Assembly: GCA_003008705.1 (NCBI GenBank)
Contig: PDUO01000058.1
Coordinates: 128,263-192,262 of the forward strand
Length of the DNA stretch: 64,000 nucleotides
Direction: 5' to 3'
Source of the DNA: Pezicula radicicola
Lineage: Eukaryota > Ascomycota > Leotiomycetes > Helotiales > Dermateaceae
The position numbers and the translations under genes are program-made. Numbering within the stretch: the first letter of the stretch is position 1; each line of letters opens with the position of its first letter. Below, piece by piece: positions 24,813-40,384 of the stretch. Under the pieces are notes generated by a model. The model made no database searches. It had not been told where the DNA came from and was given only the letters and a program-made list of their open reading frames with translations.

Positions 24813-26435
24813 TCAATCGCCAACAACAATCCAATCGTCTTCTGTACTGCTAGCCAGAGAAGTGGTATCGATTGGAGAAGAATCAAGGGTTGCAGGAGAT
24901 GTAGAGCGTGAAGAAGAAGAAATAGCTACAGGAGACGGGAAGCGTGAAGAAGACGACGTATCAACAGACATCCGTCCGTTCGTATCAACAAAAGTCCATT
25001 CCAAGGCATTGTCCCGCCCTCGCGCAGCAGCCCTGAGAAAATCATTCCTGCGCCACTCGGACTCCTTTTCCCAACTCTTTCGGCAGATATCTTCGTAGGG
25101 TTGTTTGCTTCGCTGGCCAAAGTGAACAGCTCTGTCTTTGTGGACATATGTGTAAAGCATGTAACCGGTTATAGGTGGTGTGGATTTACCTCGGAGCTTC
25201 GAATCATGCTGATATCGTTGGTATGTCTTCATATATTTTCTCATATCCTTGAATGATTGCACTGGGATATCAGCCCAATACGGTGCAGGTTCACTCAGTG
25301 GTCGAGGAAGGACCGTGATCTTTTCTGGAGACTTGGCCTTGATAGTCGATGGAATAGTTGGTCTTGTGAAAGGTTGTGTAGGAGAAGTATGCTGGAACGA
25401 AGTGACGGGACTCGCTCTAATGTCATTTCCTGGCTCTGCTGTGGCTTCCAGACTTGAAAGGATGAGTGATAAGTAGTCGAGGCGAAGCTTTCTCGCGTTG
25501 ACTTCTGCAGCAGGTGTACGCCATAGTAAAAGTTCAACGGCGTTGTAGACGGAAATGACTCCACAATCATAAATATTGTCCTGTGGTGCAGATTCCCCAG
25601 TCCACGAACAGGAATTTTCTGGACAACGGAACCCAGAAGCTCCTTGGATAAGTTCCTCAATAAATGGTGCTCGCTTAATGGCAGATATCGAAGAAAAGCC
25701 GGCATGCTGCAAGGAATTAAAAAAGGTATGTGACCATTCTTTTTCGTCGATGTCAATGCAAGCCACTGTCCAGTGATCTTCAGAGTAGTTCCAGAAGTAG
25801 ACAATCCTTCTGGTATCTCGAGGGACGGTGAAAACTTCCTCAGGATTCCAGTCACTTCGGTCCTTTCCTTCTTTCATCAGGGAGACGTAATGCTCAAGGT
25901 AGGACTTGTTGAACTCCATCTCAAAGACCTCGTCCATTGATTTAGAGATATTACTAGCCAGACCACGTCCAAATTTACTCGAGTTGGCTCTCAAGTCAGC
26001 AGACAACTGCAATTCGACAAGGACATCCATCAAGTTCCCATCTAACCAGCTGCGACCACCTGCTTGGACATCGCTTTCGTCCTCTCTGACACGGATAAGA
26101 TCTTGATAAATTTCCGGCAGGAGCGCAAATACTTGAGATAGGGTTGCCGTTATTTTACCTGGGCCGAATTCGATTGCATGGTTCGTAGGATTCTTGTCGC
26201 CGCTTCGTTTCTGCCAGTGCTTGATGATACTGCTCAGCGTAGCAGCAAAAGATTGAAGAACTTCATTGTTAATGAAGTGGGAAGTTGCGATGCTTTCGAG
26301 AACTTCTCTCGTCTGCTCGGCTTGGTGTTTCCTTATTTGGTCGAGCACTGACAAAGAGTCCGTTCGTGTAATGTTGGTCAGTTGTTCTACGACAGCGTCT
26401 TGCATTATGGGCGAGGAAGGAGTTGCTTGGTCCAT
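24813..26435 (-). CDS. Ulp1-like C48 cysteine protease with C-terminal extension
   Basis: 540-aa intronless protein with a Ulp1/SENP-type cysteine protease fold, which normally removes SUMO or a related modifier. I start at the ATG at 26435 (MDQATPSSP); the frame stays open upstream but has no ATG. The predicted active site is His221 (DHWTVACID), Asn240 where the family usually has Asp (FFNSL), Gln285 and Cys291 (PQDNIYDCGV). About 110 residues at the N-terminus are helical and the C-terminus after about 340 contains a Pro-rich linker, a basic segment (YMLYTYVHKDRAVHFGQRS) and a Ser-rich tail ending DDWIVVGD. The extension looks like a DNA- or chromatin-binding basic helix region, but this is inference. 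Function in the cell unknown. Confidence 0.8.
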   Translation of the reverse strand: MDQATPSSPIMQDAVVEQLTNITRTDSLSVLDQIRKHQAEQTREVLESIATSHFINNEVLQSFAATLSSIIKHWQKRSGDKNPTNHAIEFGPGKITATLSQVFALLPEIYQDLIRVREDESDVQAGGRSWLDGNLMDVLVELQLSADLRANSSKFGRGLASNISKSMDEVFEMEFNKSYLEHYVSLMKEGKDRSDWNPEEVFTVPRDTRRIVYFWNYSEDHWTVACIDIDEKEWSHTFFNSLQHAGFSSISAIKRAPFIEELIQGASGFRCPENSCSWTGESAPQDNIYDCGVISVYNAVELLLWRTPAAEVNARKLRLDYLSLILSSLEATAEPGNDIRASPVTSFQHTSPTQPFTRPTIPSTIKAKSPEKITVLPRPLSEPAPYWADIPVQSFKDMRKYMKTYQRYQHDSKLRGKSTPPITGYMLYTYVHKDRAVHFGQRSKQPYEDICRKSWEKESEWRRNDFLRAAARGRDNALEWTFVDTNGRMSVDTSSSSRFPSPVAISSSSRSTSPATLDSSPIDTTSLASSTEDDWIVVGD

Positions 26436-27240
26436 GTTGAAGACTCGAAATACGATCGTGATCTTGGATAGTACTGTGTTGTAGATGTTCAGAGCTTGGG
26501 TTCTCTTTATTTTGAGGTTGGACCCCAGTTCAATGTAGAATTCGCCAGTCAAGCGCAGTTCGTCACGCGTGACGCAGTGTAAATCAGGCAGCACTTTGAT
26601 CTCGAAGAGACTGGAAGATGAAGATCCGTGTTAATATTGTGCAGGCCATCCCTTTCTTTCTCGTCCCTATTCGGAAATCCTCGAAAGATGGTGAATGCCC
26701 TCTTTGTTATGCAGTGAGACGTGGTGTGGCGAGGCTCGAGGCGAGGTTGTCAATGCTGCAGGTGCGCGCTAGTATGTTGTAATTAATGCGCGAGCTACTT
26801 ATTAAGTCGCCACTATCTAAGTACTAAAACGCTTAGACATATACATAGAATTCAGGAGACAAAGAACTAAGGCTCTAGTCTAAGTTAGCATTTATCCGCT
26901 TAACTGTTTAAAACTATATAATTATAAGTGTGGGATATTATAACACTAAAAGCAACAATTCGTCATCCTAGGAAGCTTCTAAAGTACAAGGGTACTCACA
27001 TGACATAGAATACAAGTAGAAATGACGATATGAGTGAGTCAGTGATGCGTCTAATCTGACCTTAATAGCAGTGGAGCGCCGTTCGATTCTACCTAGATAG
27101 CTAACTGAACAAGTGTGGAAGGTACTTTCCCTCACCGCCCCCCCAACAACCTTGACCATGGCTAAATGGTTTAGCTTGAATATATTTATAAATGCAATAG
27201 ACTTTGACAAGAAAGAAGATACATATAGAATCAAACTATC
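26436..27240. other. Intergenic region
   Basis: About 800 bp upstream of the Ulp1-like gene and downstream of the UDP-glycosyltransferase. The first 150 bp are open in the protease frame but lack an ATG. The rest is AT-rich and without a recognised gene. Confidence 0.4.
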
Positions 27241-29049
27241 TCAAATAAATGCCAACTCCCTAACAACATCATCAGCCTTCCCTTCCTTTTCGGCCCTCAG
27301 TTCCTCCCCCAACTCCTCCGCATTTCGCCTAAGCACCATCCCTTCCTCCCCTCTAGCTTTTGTAAATACCTCCCTAAGCTCCCTCTCCACACTCTCATCA
27401 TCCCCAATAATAGTCTCCCCACCCCTCATAGCCTTCGCTTTCGCCTTACCCTGTCTAATCTGCATCAATTCATATGCGACGGGTTTATCCCTCGTGGCAG
27501 CCAATGCAACATTAATTGGTTGATCACTGGGTGCCATAGGCCATCCAATCATTGGAACTCCTTGAACTAGAGACTCACACTCGGAATTCCAACCCCCGTG
27601 TGTTAAGAACCAGCCTACGGAGGGATGTTGCAAGACAGCTTGTTGGTCGAGCCATTTGTTGTAGATGAGCCCAATACCGCGGTTGTTGATTGCTGAGATC
27701 ATTTCGGATGGCATGGCAGATGAGGCCATGATACCACCAAGAAGGAAGACGAAGGGGAAATTCAATTCTTCGAGGATTGAGAGCATGATTGTTACATACT
27801 GAGGTGCTGTGGTTGGGAAGAACACTGAACTTGATGGGGAATCAGTGTATTCCTCCATAGCATACAGTAATATAAGTCATCACTTACCCGAATGAAATGA
27901 AAATGACTTCTTGCTTGCCCTGCTTGTCCAGGAAAGTACGGAGGGTTTCGTCCACGATGGGAAGACCGCCTTTGGCCCATCCACGAGGTGCGACTTGAAT
28001 ACCCACCGGATAAATTTTCTTGTACTTGCCACATGCTTCTAGAGCCGGACCTTCAATAGCCATTGACGAAGCTATGACGATGCCGTTGACCTGCTTTGAA
28101 AGGTTAACCATTTGTCCCAACATCAAAGCGAGACCTGCGGAGCCCACAAGTCAGTTTATGCTATATTTAGTTTAAAAGTACCTAGGATATAGGTCTTACC
28201 AGGAGGAGATGGACAGTTCCCCATTTCGCGTTCATAGTCGTACATGTCCTTAACTCCAGGAACCTTGGTAACAGACCCATTGAGTTCATCCGAGCCATTC
28301 TTGGCCCAGCAAACCTACAAAGGCTGTATTAGCAATGACTCTCACTCCTTCTTCACTATCTCTAACCTGTTCCTGGATCTGTTCTTTGCTCCTTTCTTGG
28401 CGCAATGCTTCATCATTGTAGTACTTGTCGCTGATTTCTTCCCAATCGCTAAATCCAAACTCTGTAGATGGAGCAAGGAACCCGTAAAAAAAAAGCACGA
28501 AGCGCTAGGTGTCCAATGCATGAGTGTCTGGCAGTTAGGCACAACAATGCTCTTAGCTTCGGGAAGTGTCGCCAGGGATCCTGCCTGGTCTAAAATCAAT
28601 GCTGTTGGCTTGGGCCAGGTCTGATTTCCAGAGCAGGCATCTTTAAGAGTCTCTATCCAGACCTCAGATAGTTGTGCAATTGCTGTCTTCATAACGGCAG
28701 TTCCGAGAAGTGTACCAATCCTAGTTCATTCATTAAAACTTGCTGGCTTCCTTGCCTTCAATGAATTTTAGGACAATACAGCTTACTCTGAATCACCAGC
28801 TTTTACCAGCTTTAGGCGCTCCCAAGCAACGTTCGGATATTGTGCCAAGTTCGCGTCAGTTTTTTCACCTAGATGTGTTAGCATTTCTCGATTCGGTAGA
28901 CCCATAGACTAACCAACCATAGCATGTATCACCGCAGTGACAACTAGGTCTGGGTTCAATTCAAGCATTCTAACGATGAGAGCATTGGCACTTGTCATGT
29001 GTCCCCATGCTGGAGCTAAAAACCATGCATGATGTTGTTTGAACGACAT
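27241..29049 (-). CDS. UDP-glycosyltransferase, six exons, frame break in a 9-T run
   Basis: GT1-family enzyme transferring a sugar from UDP-sugar to a small lipophilic molecule. Exons on the minus strand: 28914-29049, 28787-28868, 28367-28720, 28200-28314, 27888-28134 and 27241-27829. The UDP-binding signature is in the last exon: [18 protein letters not shown], then E-S-L-V-Q-G-V-P. The N-terminus reads [15 protein letters not shown]. In exon 3 the frame used by all upstream exons ([11 protein letters not shown]) ends in a nine-T run (28486-28494), and the homologous continuation ([15 protein letters not shown]) lies one frame away; one extra T would restore about 507 aa. Either a sequencing error or a real mutation. 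Acceptor substrate unknown. Confidence 0.85.
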
Positions 29050-29251
29050 AGTAAAACCCTTTTGTTGGGTAGAATTTCGTTGGCGCCTGTGAATGATAGA
29101 ATGGAAGGTGCTTGTAAAGCGAAAACTTCAACTTAATATGGCAGAGCTCAATCAAGCCTAAGTTTTAATGTGAATACACGGAGGAGTCTTGCAACAAGTA
29201 ATATGAAAACCATTACTCCCGTGGAAATGTGTACTCGCTTTAAATACGTAT

Positions 29252-29279
29252 CGAAAAGTCTCCGGCCGGAGACTTTTCG
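29252..29279. promoter_or_regulatory. Perfect 28-bp palindrome upstream of the glycosyltransferase
   Basis: The sequence is its own reverse complement over 28 bases, centred on CTCCGGCCGGAG and flanked by AAAAGT/ACTTTT arms. It lies about 200 bp upstream of the glycosyltransferase start. The inverted CGG/CCG core is the kind of site bound by Zn2Cys6 dimers, so an operator is likely; a structured RNA or a random palindrome are alternatives. Confidence 0.5.
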
Positions 29280-29742
29280 TAAAGTAGCGTCCTGATTGTT
29301 CAAAGATGGATGACCATCAGCTTACATCACGTGAAGGTATATTGGAGACGAGAGATCAATGTGACCAAGAGTTATGAATGTAGAAAAAATATTCCACTGT
29401 GAAATGTAGCTATGTAACTAGTTGAGCAAGGCTACCTTGACCTCTGGGAATGACTTCGTGCGCACCACGTGATAGAACCAGAAGGACTAACTCCGAACAT
29501 TGAGTGGTTTGACTGGGTATAGCCCAGGCGCAACAGGTACATGCTACGATAGGTATAGTAGAAGCAAGTTCGTACTTGAAAGCTCAATATTTGAGTCTTA
29601 CGAAGACGAGATCTGAGCAATTATCCGCTAGGTCCATTTTAGCATAGCAGCTCTGTATCTGGTTCAATCCGTGCTGGCTTCAGCAGTTTGATGCTCTTGC
29701 ATCAAAATTCGCATTATTCTTATTTCTGGCGAAGTTCCCCCT

Positions 29743-30664
29743 TCAAGGAGGGCTCCTTCTACGATCAACGGCATCGGCAACCTGTTCCAACCACCAGACA
29801 TGAATCCTGGGATCTCCTGTCAATTCGGGATGGAAGCTGGTTCCGAAAACATTGGCTTGGCGGACAGCAACAATGTCTCCGGTCTCGGCATCTAACTTCT
29901 CTTTGTTGGCATCGTCCTTCAAGGCCGCGACACGACCGGGCAGAGTGGCCATGATTTCGACATCTGATCCCTGAGAAATAATTGGTACGACATCTGGAGC
30001 GATAGTTCTTGAAGGGGCTATGATGGTTTCGTCGACTTTGGCTTCTTCTTCCTGTACTCCAGGTACATGTGGCAATAACTTCTCGACAATGGGAGCCCGG
30101 ATGAAGATGGCCTTGAAAGGGTCGCATGGGGTGCATCCGTCGTTGAGCTTCGATTGCTGCAAGAATTCGAGATGCAGATTTGCTTGGAAGCTTTCCGTCT
30201 GTCGTCCAAAGTGGTTACGATTGACACGAACATCGAGGCCGCCAATGAGTTCTTGCCCTCCCTTTTTGGTACGGTTCGCGGATTCTGCAAGCAATATCAG
30301 ACCAGCGCAAGTTCCCCATGTTGGCTTTCTAGATACTCTGTTCGAATGTTATGTTAGGGTTGTTGACCTATTAATGTTAACGATGACGCAGTGACTCACT
30401 TGACAAAGTCGCGAAGAGGATTTAACATGTTAGAGCGCTCTGCGACGAGCGAGATTGCCGTGCTCTCTCCGCCTGGGATGATGAGAGCATCACATGATGC
30501 GAGCCCAGGCTCAGTTCGAACCTCCAAGAAGGTCCATTGTCTCTTGACAACGTCTTTGTCCTTCAGGATCTCAGCGGCCTTCCTCAAGAGTTGAATGTGT
30601 TCGCTGAAGGCGCCTTGCAAAGCCAGGACGCCGACCGAGATGTCCACGTCTTGAGCGGAGCCCA

Positions 30665-30665
<1 letters not shown>
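29743..30665 (-). CDS. Pyridoxal 5'-phosphate synthase glutaminase subunit (SNO/PDX2)
   Basis: Glutaminase half of the DXP-independent vitamin B6 synthase; it releases ammonia from glutamine and passes it to the PDX1/SNZ subunit, which is not in this window. Exons 30400-30665 and 29743-30337 give 286 aa. Class I amidotransferase features are all present: VGVLALQGAFSEH at the N-terminus, the glutamine-binding PGGEST motif, the nucleophile Cys99 in WGTCAGLILLA, and the His/Glu dyad in FGTSFHPELT near the C-terminus. The protein is longer than bacterial PdxT because of an insert of about 60 residues between the Cys and His motifs. It starts divergently from the acyltransferase gene. Confidence 0.96.
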
Positions 30666-30710
<45 letters not shown>

Positions 30711-30723
30711 GTCGTCGTCGTCG
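30665..30723. repeat. Trinucleotide repeats (TAC)n then (GTC)n directly before the SNO/PDX2 start codon
   Basis: About 15 TAC units (30665-30710) followed by four to five GTC units. On the coding (minus) strand this gives (GAC)n(AGT)n ending directly at the ATG, so the leader of the messenger carries a long AGT repeat next to the start codon. Length is likely to vary between strains. Confidence 0.9.
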
Positions 30724-31355
30724 CAGCGTTTCGAGGGAGATGCTGCTTAGTTAGGTAGCGTAGGAATGTTTCAGAAGAGTGAGGTGAGGCACAAGGCACA
30801 TGTAAATCGTGGGGGGAAAAGAAGGAAAAACTTGGCCCTGGGACCGTTTTTCCCTTGTGACGTGTGGTGACTGACTAACTACGGATCCGAGAGTTCCCTC
30901 TTGCTCCATTTTCTCCATTGTGACAGGGGGGGTTTTGGGGTCAACAGGGGCCCAGACGTCTAGCGCCTCGGCAAAAGTGGTAAGGTACAGTACAGTACAG
31001 TAAGAAAAAGTAGGTACTTTCGTACACCAGACCAGTGACCGTCTCCCTCTCACCCCCACCAAAAATTCCGTCCGGGCCAAGCGCGGGTCATTGGGTCATT
31101 TGGGTCCATCATACGAACCAACCGAAGGCTCAACGAAATCTGGCGAAAATCTGCCCTGCTGAACAAAAAGAATACCCATTCTCCCTCTCTCGACCACCTC
31201 TCACTCGATCAACCTCTTTCAACCTCATATGCTCCCGGCCTTTCCCTCCTTGTGAGGGTCTTCGAATTTCTCTATCCTAAAATTCTAAGGATATATCTTC
31301 CCTGGCCTTCCCTGGTCTTCCCTCGTACACCTCTTTTTTTTTTTTTTTGCCCGAC
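30724..31355. promoter_or_regulatory. Divergent promoter region between SNO/PDX2 and acyltransferase
   Basis: About 630 bp shared between the two starts. It contains a (TACAG) repeat near 30985-31001 and a CT-rich stretch with a poly-T run (31333-31348) just upstream of the acyltransferase start. Promoter role is inferred from position. Confidence 0.5.
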
Positions 31356-32319
31356 ATGTCTACGTTCCTACACTACTTGGGCATCTTTGCGGCGGCCTAC
31401 CTCGGTCTCACCATCGTCTTCTACATGCTGTCCTTCATTATCGCAAAAGCTGGCTTCGTCGCACGACTGCTCGCATCATATGCCTCGCTCATTATATGCG
31501 CCTCCTATGGAGTCACCGTCTCCATATTCTTCCGCCTTATTGGCTACCCTGGCCTTTCCCAATGGGCCACAGCCCGAAGCTTCAAATACGTCATGTACCT
31601 CACGACCGGCGTAACCTGCGAAATCGAAGACCCCCACAATTACCTCAATACCACAAGGCCCATGGTGATCATTGGGAATCACCAGTCGGAGCTCGACGTG
31701 TTGCTACTGGGACACGTATTTCCAAGGTATTGCTCAGTGACGGCAAAGAGCTCCCTGAGAAATGTTCCATTCCTCGGGTGGTTCATGCGCCTGTCGGGAA
31801 GTGTGTTCATCGACCGACAAAACTCCCAGAGCGCCAGAAATGCGATGGAGGGAGCTGCAAACTATATCAAGCGGGACAACCAGACTGTGTTCATGTTTCC
31901 TGAAGGCACCAGAAGCTATGCGAAGGAACCCATGCTACTCCCTTTCAAAAAGGGGGCCTTCCATCTGGCAGTCCAAGCTGGTGTTCCTATCCTTCCTGTC
32001 GTAGCTGCAAACTATGCCGATATTCTATATGTGCCTGGCTGGAACTTTAGATCAGGTGTAATCCGCATAAAAGGTTGGTGCTGAATCGATCCGCGAGTCC
32101 CTTGGCGCATACTGATTATCTTTAGTTCTTGACCCTATCAACACAAAAAACCTATCACATGCGGACGTCGAAGATCTGGCAAAGGATACAAGGGAATTGA
32201 TGCTAAGAGAGATTGTAGACCTGACTGCAAAACAACGAGGGAAACCAATGGCAATACCAGCACAGAGTAATGGAGACAGCGTACTGAAGGCCAGTGGCGT
32301 GGAAACAACCAGATCGTGA
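31356..32319 (+). CDS. 1-acyl-sn-glycerol-3-phosphate acyltransferase (LPA acyltransferase)
   Basis: Membrane enzyme of the endoplasmic reticulum or lipid droplet that acylates lysophosphatidic acid to phosphatidic acid, the SLC1/AGPAT step of glycerolipid synthesis. Exons 31356-32073 and 32126-32319 give 303 aa. Two hydrophobic segments occupy residues about 5-30 and 37-62. The acyltransferase box NHQSELD spans 108-114 (H109 and D114 of the HX4D motif) and the glycerol-phosphate binding motif FPEGTRS is at 181-187, followed by KKGAFHLA and GVPILPVV. All four family motifs are intact and the length fits fungal SLC1. Confidence 0.96.
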
Positions 32320-33320
32320 GAGAAATGATCATAGAATGAGCGCTTGACTGCTCCAAGACGGCGGACGAATAGAGTCTAGAGGCAGCACAACCAAAACTGT
32401 GGTTGGCATCTGATGGGGAGTACTTTATACTATGGGCGTCTTTATGCATGAATGGCGTATGGGCTGGGCCGCATTAAGCGTAAATATACCCTATAGATGT
32501 CCTATTTAGTTGACAATGCGAATTCTTTTATCCTCTATGGTAAGTCCACGGAGGCATTCTATACAAAAGTACAAAGTACAAAGCACTATGATGTACGAAC
32601 TGCCAAGACCTCGGCGCGCCGCGGAGCGTGGATCATACTGACGAAAAGTCGCTAGAACTTCGAGATGCAGGGGGCTGAAGCTTAAGGGGCTTAAGGGGCT
32701 GGTCGCTAAACTCCAGTGGATTTTAACGCGTAGGCATTACAACTCTATGCTCCACTAGTCCGCCGAATAGTTGATAGTTGGTGCGTGTACCTCCACGCAA
32801 GCATGTGTGATTGATGTCTTGCTGCTGCAAGGCTGTGCGCGCAAGAGTTTTTACTACATATGAGGAGTATTGGGACAGAAATGATTAAAAAGAGCCCTCC
32901 AGCAACAGCCAGATGCAAACCACGCAATCAGGAACAACAAGGCCTCGCTTAAACATCAGAAATACTCTAAATGCAAACAAAATTGCACAAAACCAAGCAC
33001 TTTCAAGGACTTTCCAAGTTATATTTAGGCTACTCGTAATTAAACAACGCGAAAGTTAAACAAACATAAGGCATTAACTACTACCGGTATTCAGCGCATG
33101 TCTGGCCGCCATTCTTATCGAGTACCTTTTAAGAATCCCCCGGAAGATCCTACGCCGTACCAAGTCTCCAAGCGGCATACATTACCTACTTCAAGCCCAT
33201 ACTTAAACAAAACTCGAGCTTCTTCTACGTCCTAACCCACGAGAAAAACGACCCAACAGTCCTTACCTACCAGCATTAAAACCATATGCGTCACGTTCAT
33301 TATCCTTGAAAGTCAACATA
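32320..33320. other. Intergenic region, no gene recognised
   Basis: 1 kb between the acyltransferase stop and the next start. Contains short tandem duplications such as CAAAAGTACAAAGTACAAAG near 32563-32583 and TTAAGGGGC repeated near 32680-32700. No coding region is supported. Confidence 0.45.
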
Positions 33321-34946
33321 ATGGCTATCCCAACTCACACGCCTCTATTCAAAGCACTTATCATTCTCTGCGTCATTAGCACATTTTACTTCATCCACAA
33401 CACATCAACAGGTCGTAGGGTGCCAGCAAGTTTAGACGAGCTCTATTCAGGTGCAGATGACTTTTACCATGCTATCGTTGATGGAAAGGAAGAGGCTGAG
33501 AAAGCCAAGTTCATATCGACGATACTTCAGAACGATATAGAGGGTCCTTTCAATGGTACCGCTATAAGGACTTTGTGTGATAGTAGGACATGGGATGATA
33601 GTCTAATATTTATGTGTGAGGCTCCAGCTGGTGGAGTCGGTAATGTGAGGAACTTTTTGTTGAACTGTTTGAGATATACGATTGAAGCCGGTGGTACGTC
33701 TCTATTCCATCGCACCCTTATGAGCTATTAGCGACAGTACTAATAAAAATATGATATACAGCAGCTTTTGTAATCCCCGAAATCACACCCCGAGGCATTG
33801 GTAGTGTAGAGGATCTATTTACAAACGAAATCCTCCCTTTCTCCTACTTATTCGACACCGACCATCTAGTAAACTCGTAAGTACAATACCATTCAACATC
33901 CCAAACCCATAACCACAAAATCAAAATATCTAACTCAACACACCAGACTAAACCAACACTGCCCCCAACTAAAAATCCACTCCTCAATCGACAACCTCCC
34001 CCCTTCAACAGCAACGCCCCTCCGCCTAACCCCCTCCGACTTCCAAGCAACAACCTTCACCAACGCACTCGGAGACATGAAATCCATAAACCCAACAACC
34101 TGGCACGACGAATTCAAAGAATGGCTAAAAACAAACACACAAATAACGAACAAAGAATCCAACCCACCACCACCAGCAACATCAACAAACCCACTCCTAA
34201 TCCTCCTCCACCGAACCCTCTTCGACTTCCCCATCTCACACGACCCCCCAACCTTCATAAACCACTTCGGACGACTCTTCCAATTCCGTTCCGACGTCCG
34301 TCGTATAGCAGCAACAGCCTTATACGCAATGTCCAAACAATACAACCTAAACATAAACCCCACCCTCGGAATCGAACCCTCCAAATTCTACGGAGCACAT
34401 CTACGAACAGCAGACGATGCAAAAGCAGCCCACTGGACAGGCTACGAACAACAATCCCGAAACTACTTATCAGACGCCACATCCGCATCAAAAGAAACCT
34501 CAATCACAAAATCCTCAGATCCTTTAAAATTAGTCTACGTATCATCCGGTAGTGCCAAAGACATGACCCGTTTTTCAAAAGACGCAAGAAATCACTTCTT
34601 CATAAACACCACCACAAAACATGATCTCCTCTCCTCATCACCCACTTACCTCCCAGTCCTCGAAGAACTTGAAAAGTTATCCTGGGATCAACAAGCCCTT
34701 GTCGATTACGAGATTTTGAGTCGAAGTAGTAGATTCGGTGGGACTAGTGAGAGTAGTTTTAGTTGGAATATTGCGCAGAGACGTCATGTTGTTTTTGGGA
34801 TGCAGAATCAGAGGTGGGATTGGGGTACTAGTGGTCAATGGAGTGGTCTTTCTGGTGAGATGAAGGTTAGTTTTGGGGATGGGTTGAGTACTGTTTTTGG
34901 TCCTGTTGATCATGAGGGGTTTTTTGGAAGGACTATGTGGCCTTAA
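33321..34946 (+). CDS. O-fucosyltransferase-like type II membrane protein
   Basis: 495-aa protein in three exons (33321-33693, 33762-33876, 33947-34946). Residues about 8-26 form a single N-terminal anchor (ALIILCVISTFYFIH), so the rest is likely in the Golgi or ER lumen. The motif CEAPAGGVGNVRNFLLNCLRYTIEAG, here quoted as GGVGNVRNFLLNCLRY, and the following FVIPEI are typical of a fungal family related to GDP-fucose O-fucosyltransferases; HLRTADDA and FGMQNQRWDW occur later. Some databases label such proteins 'alternative oxidase', which the sequence does not support. Sugar and acceptor are unknown. Exon 3 shows a sharp change in codon choice near 34690. Confidence 0.65.
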
Positions 34947-35841
34947 GTTGGGTTTTTTCTAGGGAGATGGAAGTGGGATGGTGGTGTTTTTGGTGTTTTG
35001 GAAGGATTTTAATGCTGGGTACTGGTTGGGTTATGAGGATGCCTTGCGGCGGCAAGACTGAGATATATTGGATTATGGTGACTGACGATATATATACCAT
35101 TAGATTCCTTTTCCTTATTATGTTATCTGTAGACAATATATTAACAGAACGTAAAGTGCAGTCACGTATGAATAGATTGAGATACCCAAATAAAGTATTC
35201 TCTCACTCAAGTCAATCTTTACTTTTTCCACAGACTTAAAACAAAACAACAAGATAGCTACCAATCTACCTATATTCAACAAGCTCAAACACGCAACGGA
35301 AGAGCACGTGCACGACAAAATACATATGTTTTTTTAGAGGCGAAATCCTCGGGGTGTCGAATCCCAGTACAAAATGACAGGAAACGGTATAAGGGATAAA
35401 CTAATTCCAATTCTTACACTACCCCTAGTTAACTATTCAGAAAAAAAAAAACTTTTCCTAACACGCCTTAAAGTCCCTCGCTTGTCTACCTATAGTACGT
35501 AGGTACCTACCTAGGTAACAATATGGTGGATAGCTCGCTTAAAAACGCGAGATTCCAATCGGACAACTACGCCCAGGGTGACTAGGTATCCTACCTTATT
35601 CAGTTAGGTTCTTTGTGGTCTATTGCCTACCTAAGCTTGATAGTTAGATGTCAACTTCTGCTGTTCTTTCATAAAACTTGGCATTGTTATAGGTTCTTTC
35701 GGAAGATCGAAGGCTCCTAAAAACGAATAGACAGACGCGAGGTTGTTGAATTTGGAAGCCTTGCAATATGATTTTGCATTGAAAGCTCATACAAAAGGGA
35801 TATCGCTAATTGTACTGTAGAAAAATCCCAGGAAAGGTATA
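34947..35841. other. Intergenic region between convergent genes
   Basis: About 900 bp of AT-rich DNA with poly-A near 35441-35451 and GTAGGTACCTACCTAGGT-type short repeats near 35500. No gene recognised. Confidence 0.45.

Positions 35842-40384
<4,543 letters not shown>

Noticed and set aside
26436..26594. 53 extra in-frame codons upstream of the Ulp1-like start
   Set aside because: No ATG in this stretch; only GTG/CTG. An unseen upstream exon remains possible, but no good start was found.
30537..30799. Poly-Thr and poly-Val open frames across the trinucleotide repeat
   Set aside because: Artefacts of translating the (TAC)n repeat; they overlap the SNO/PDX2 gene.
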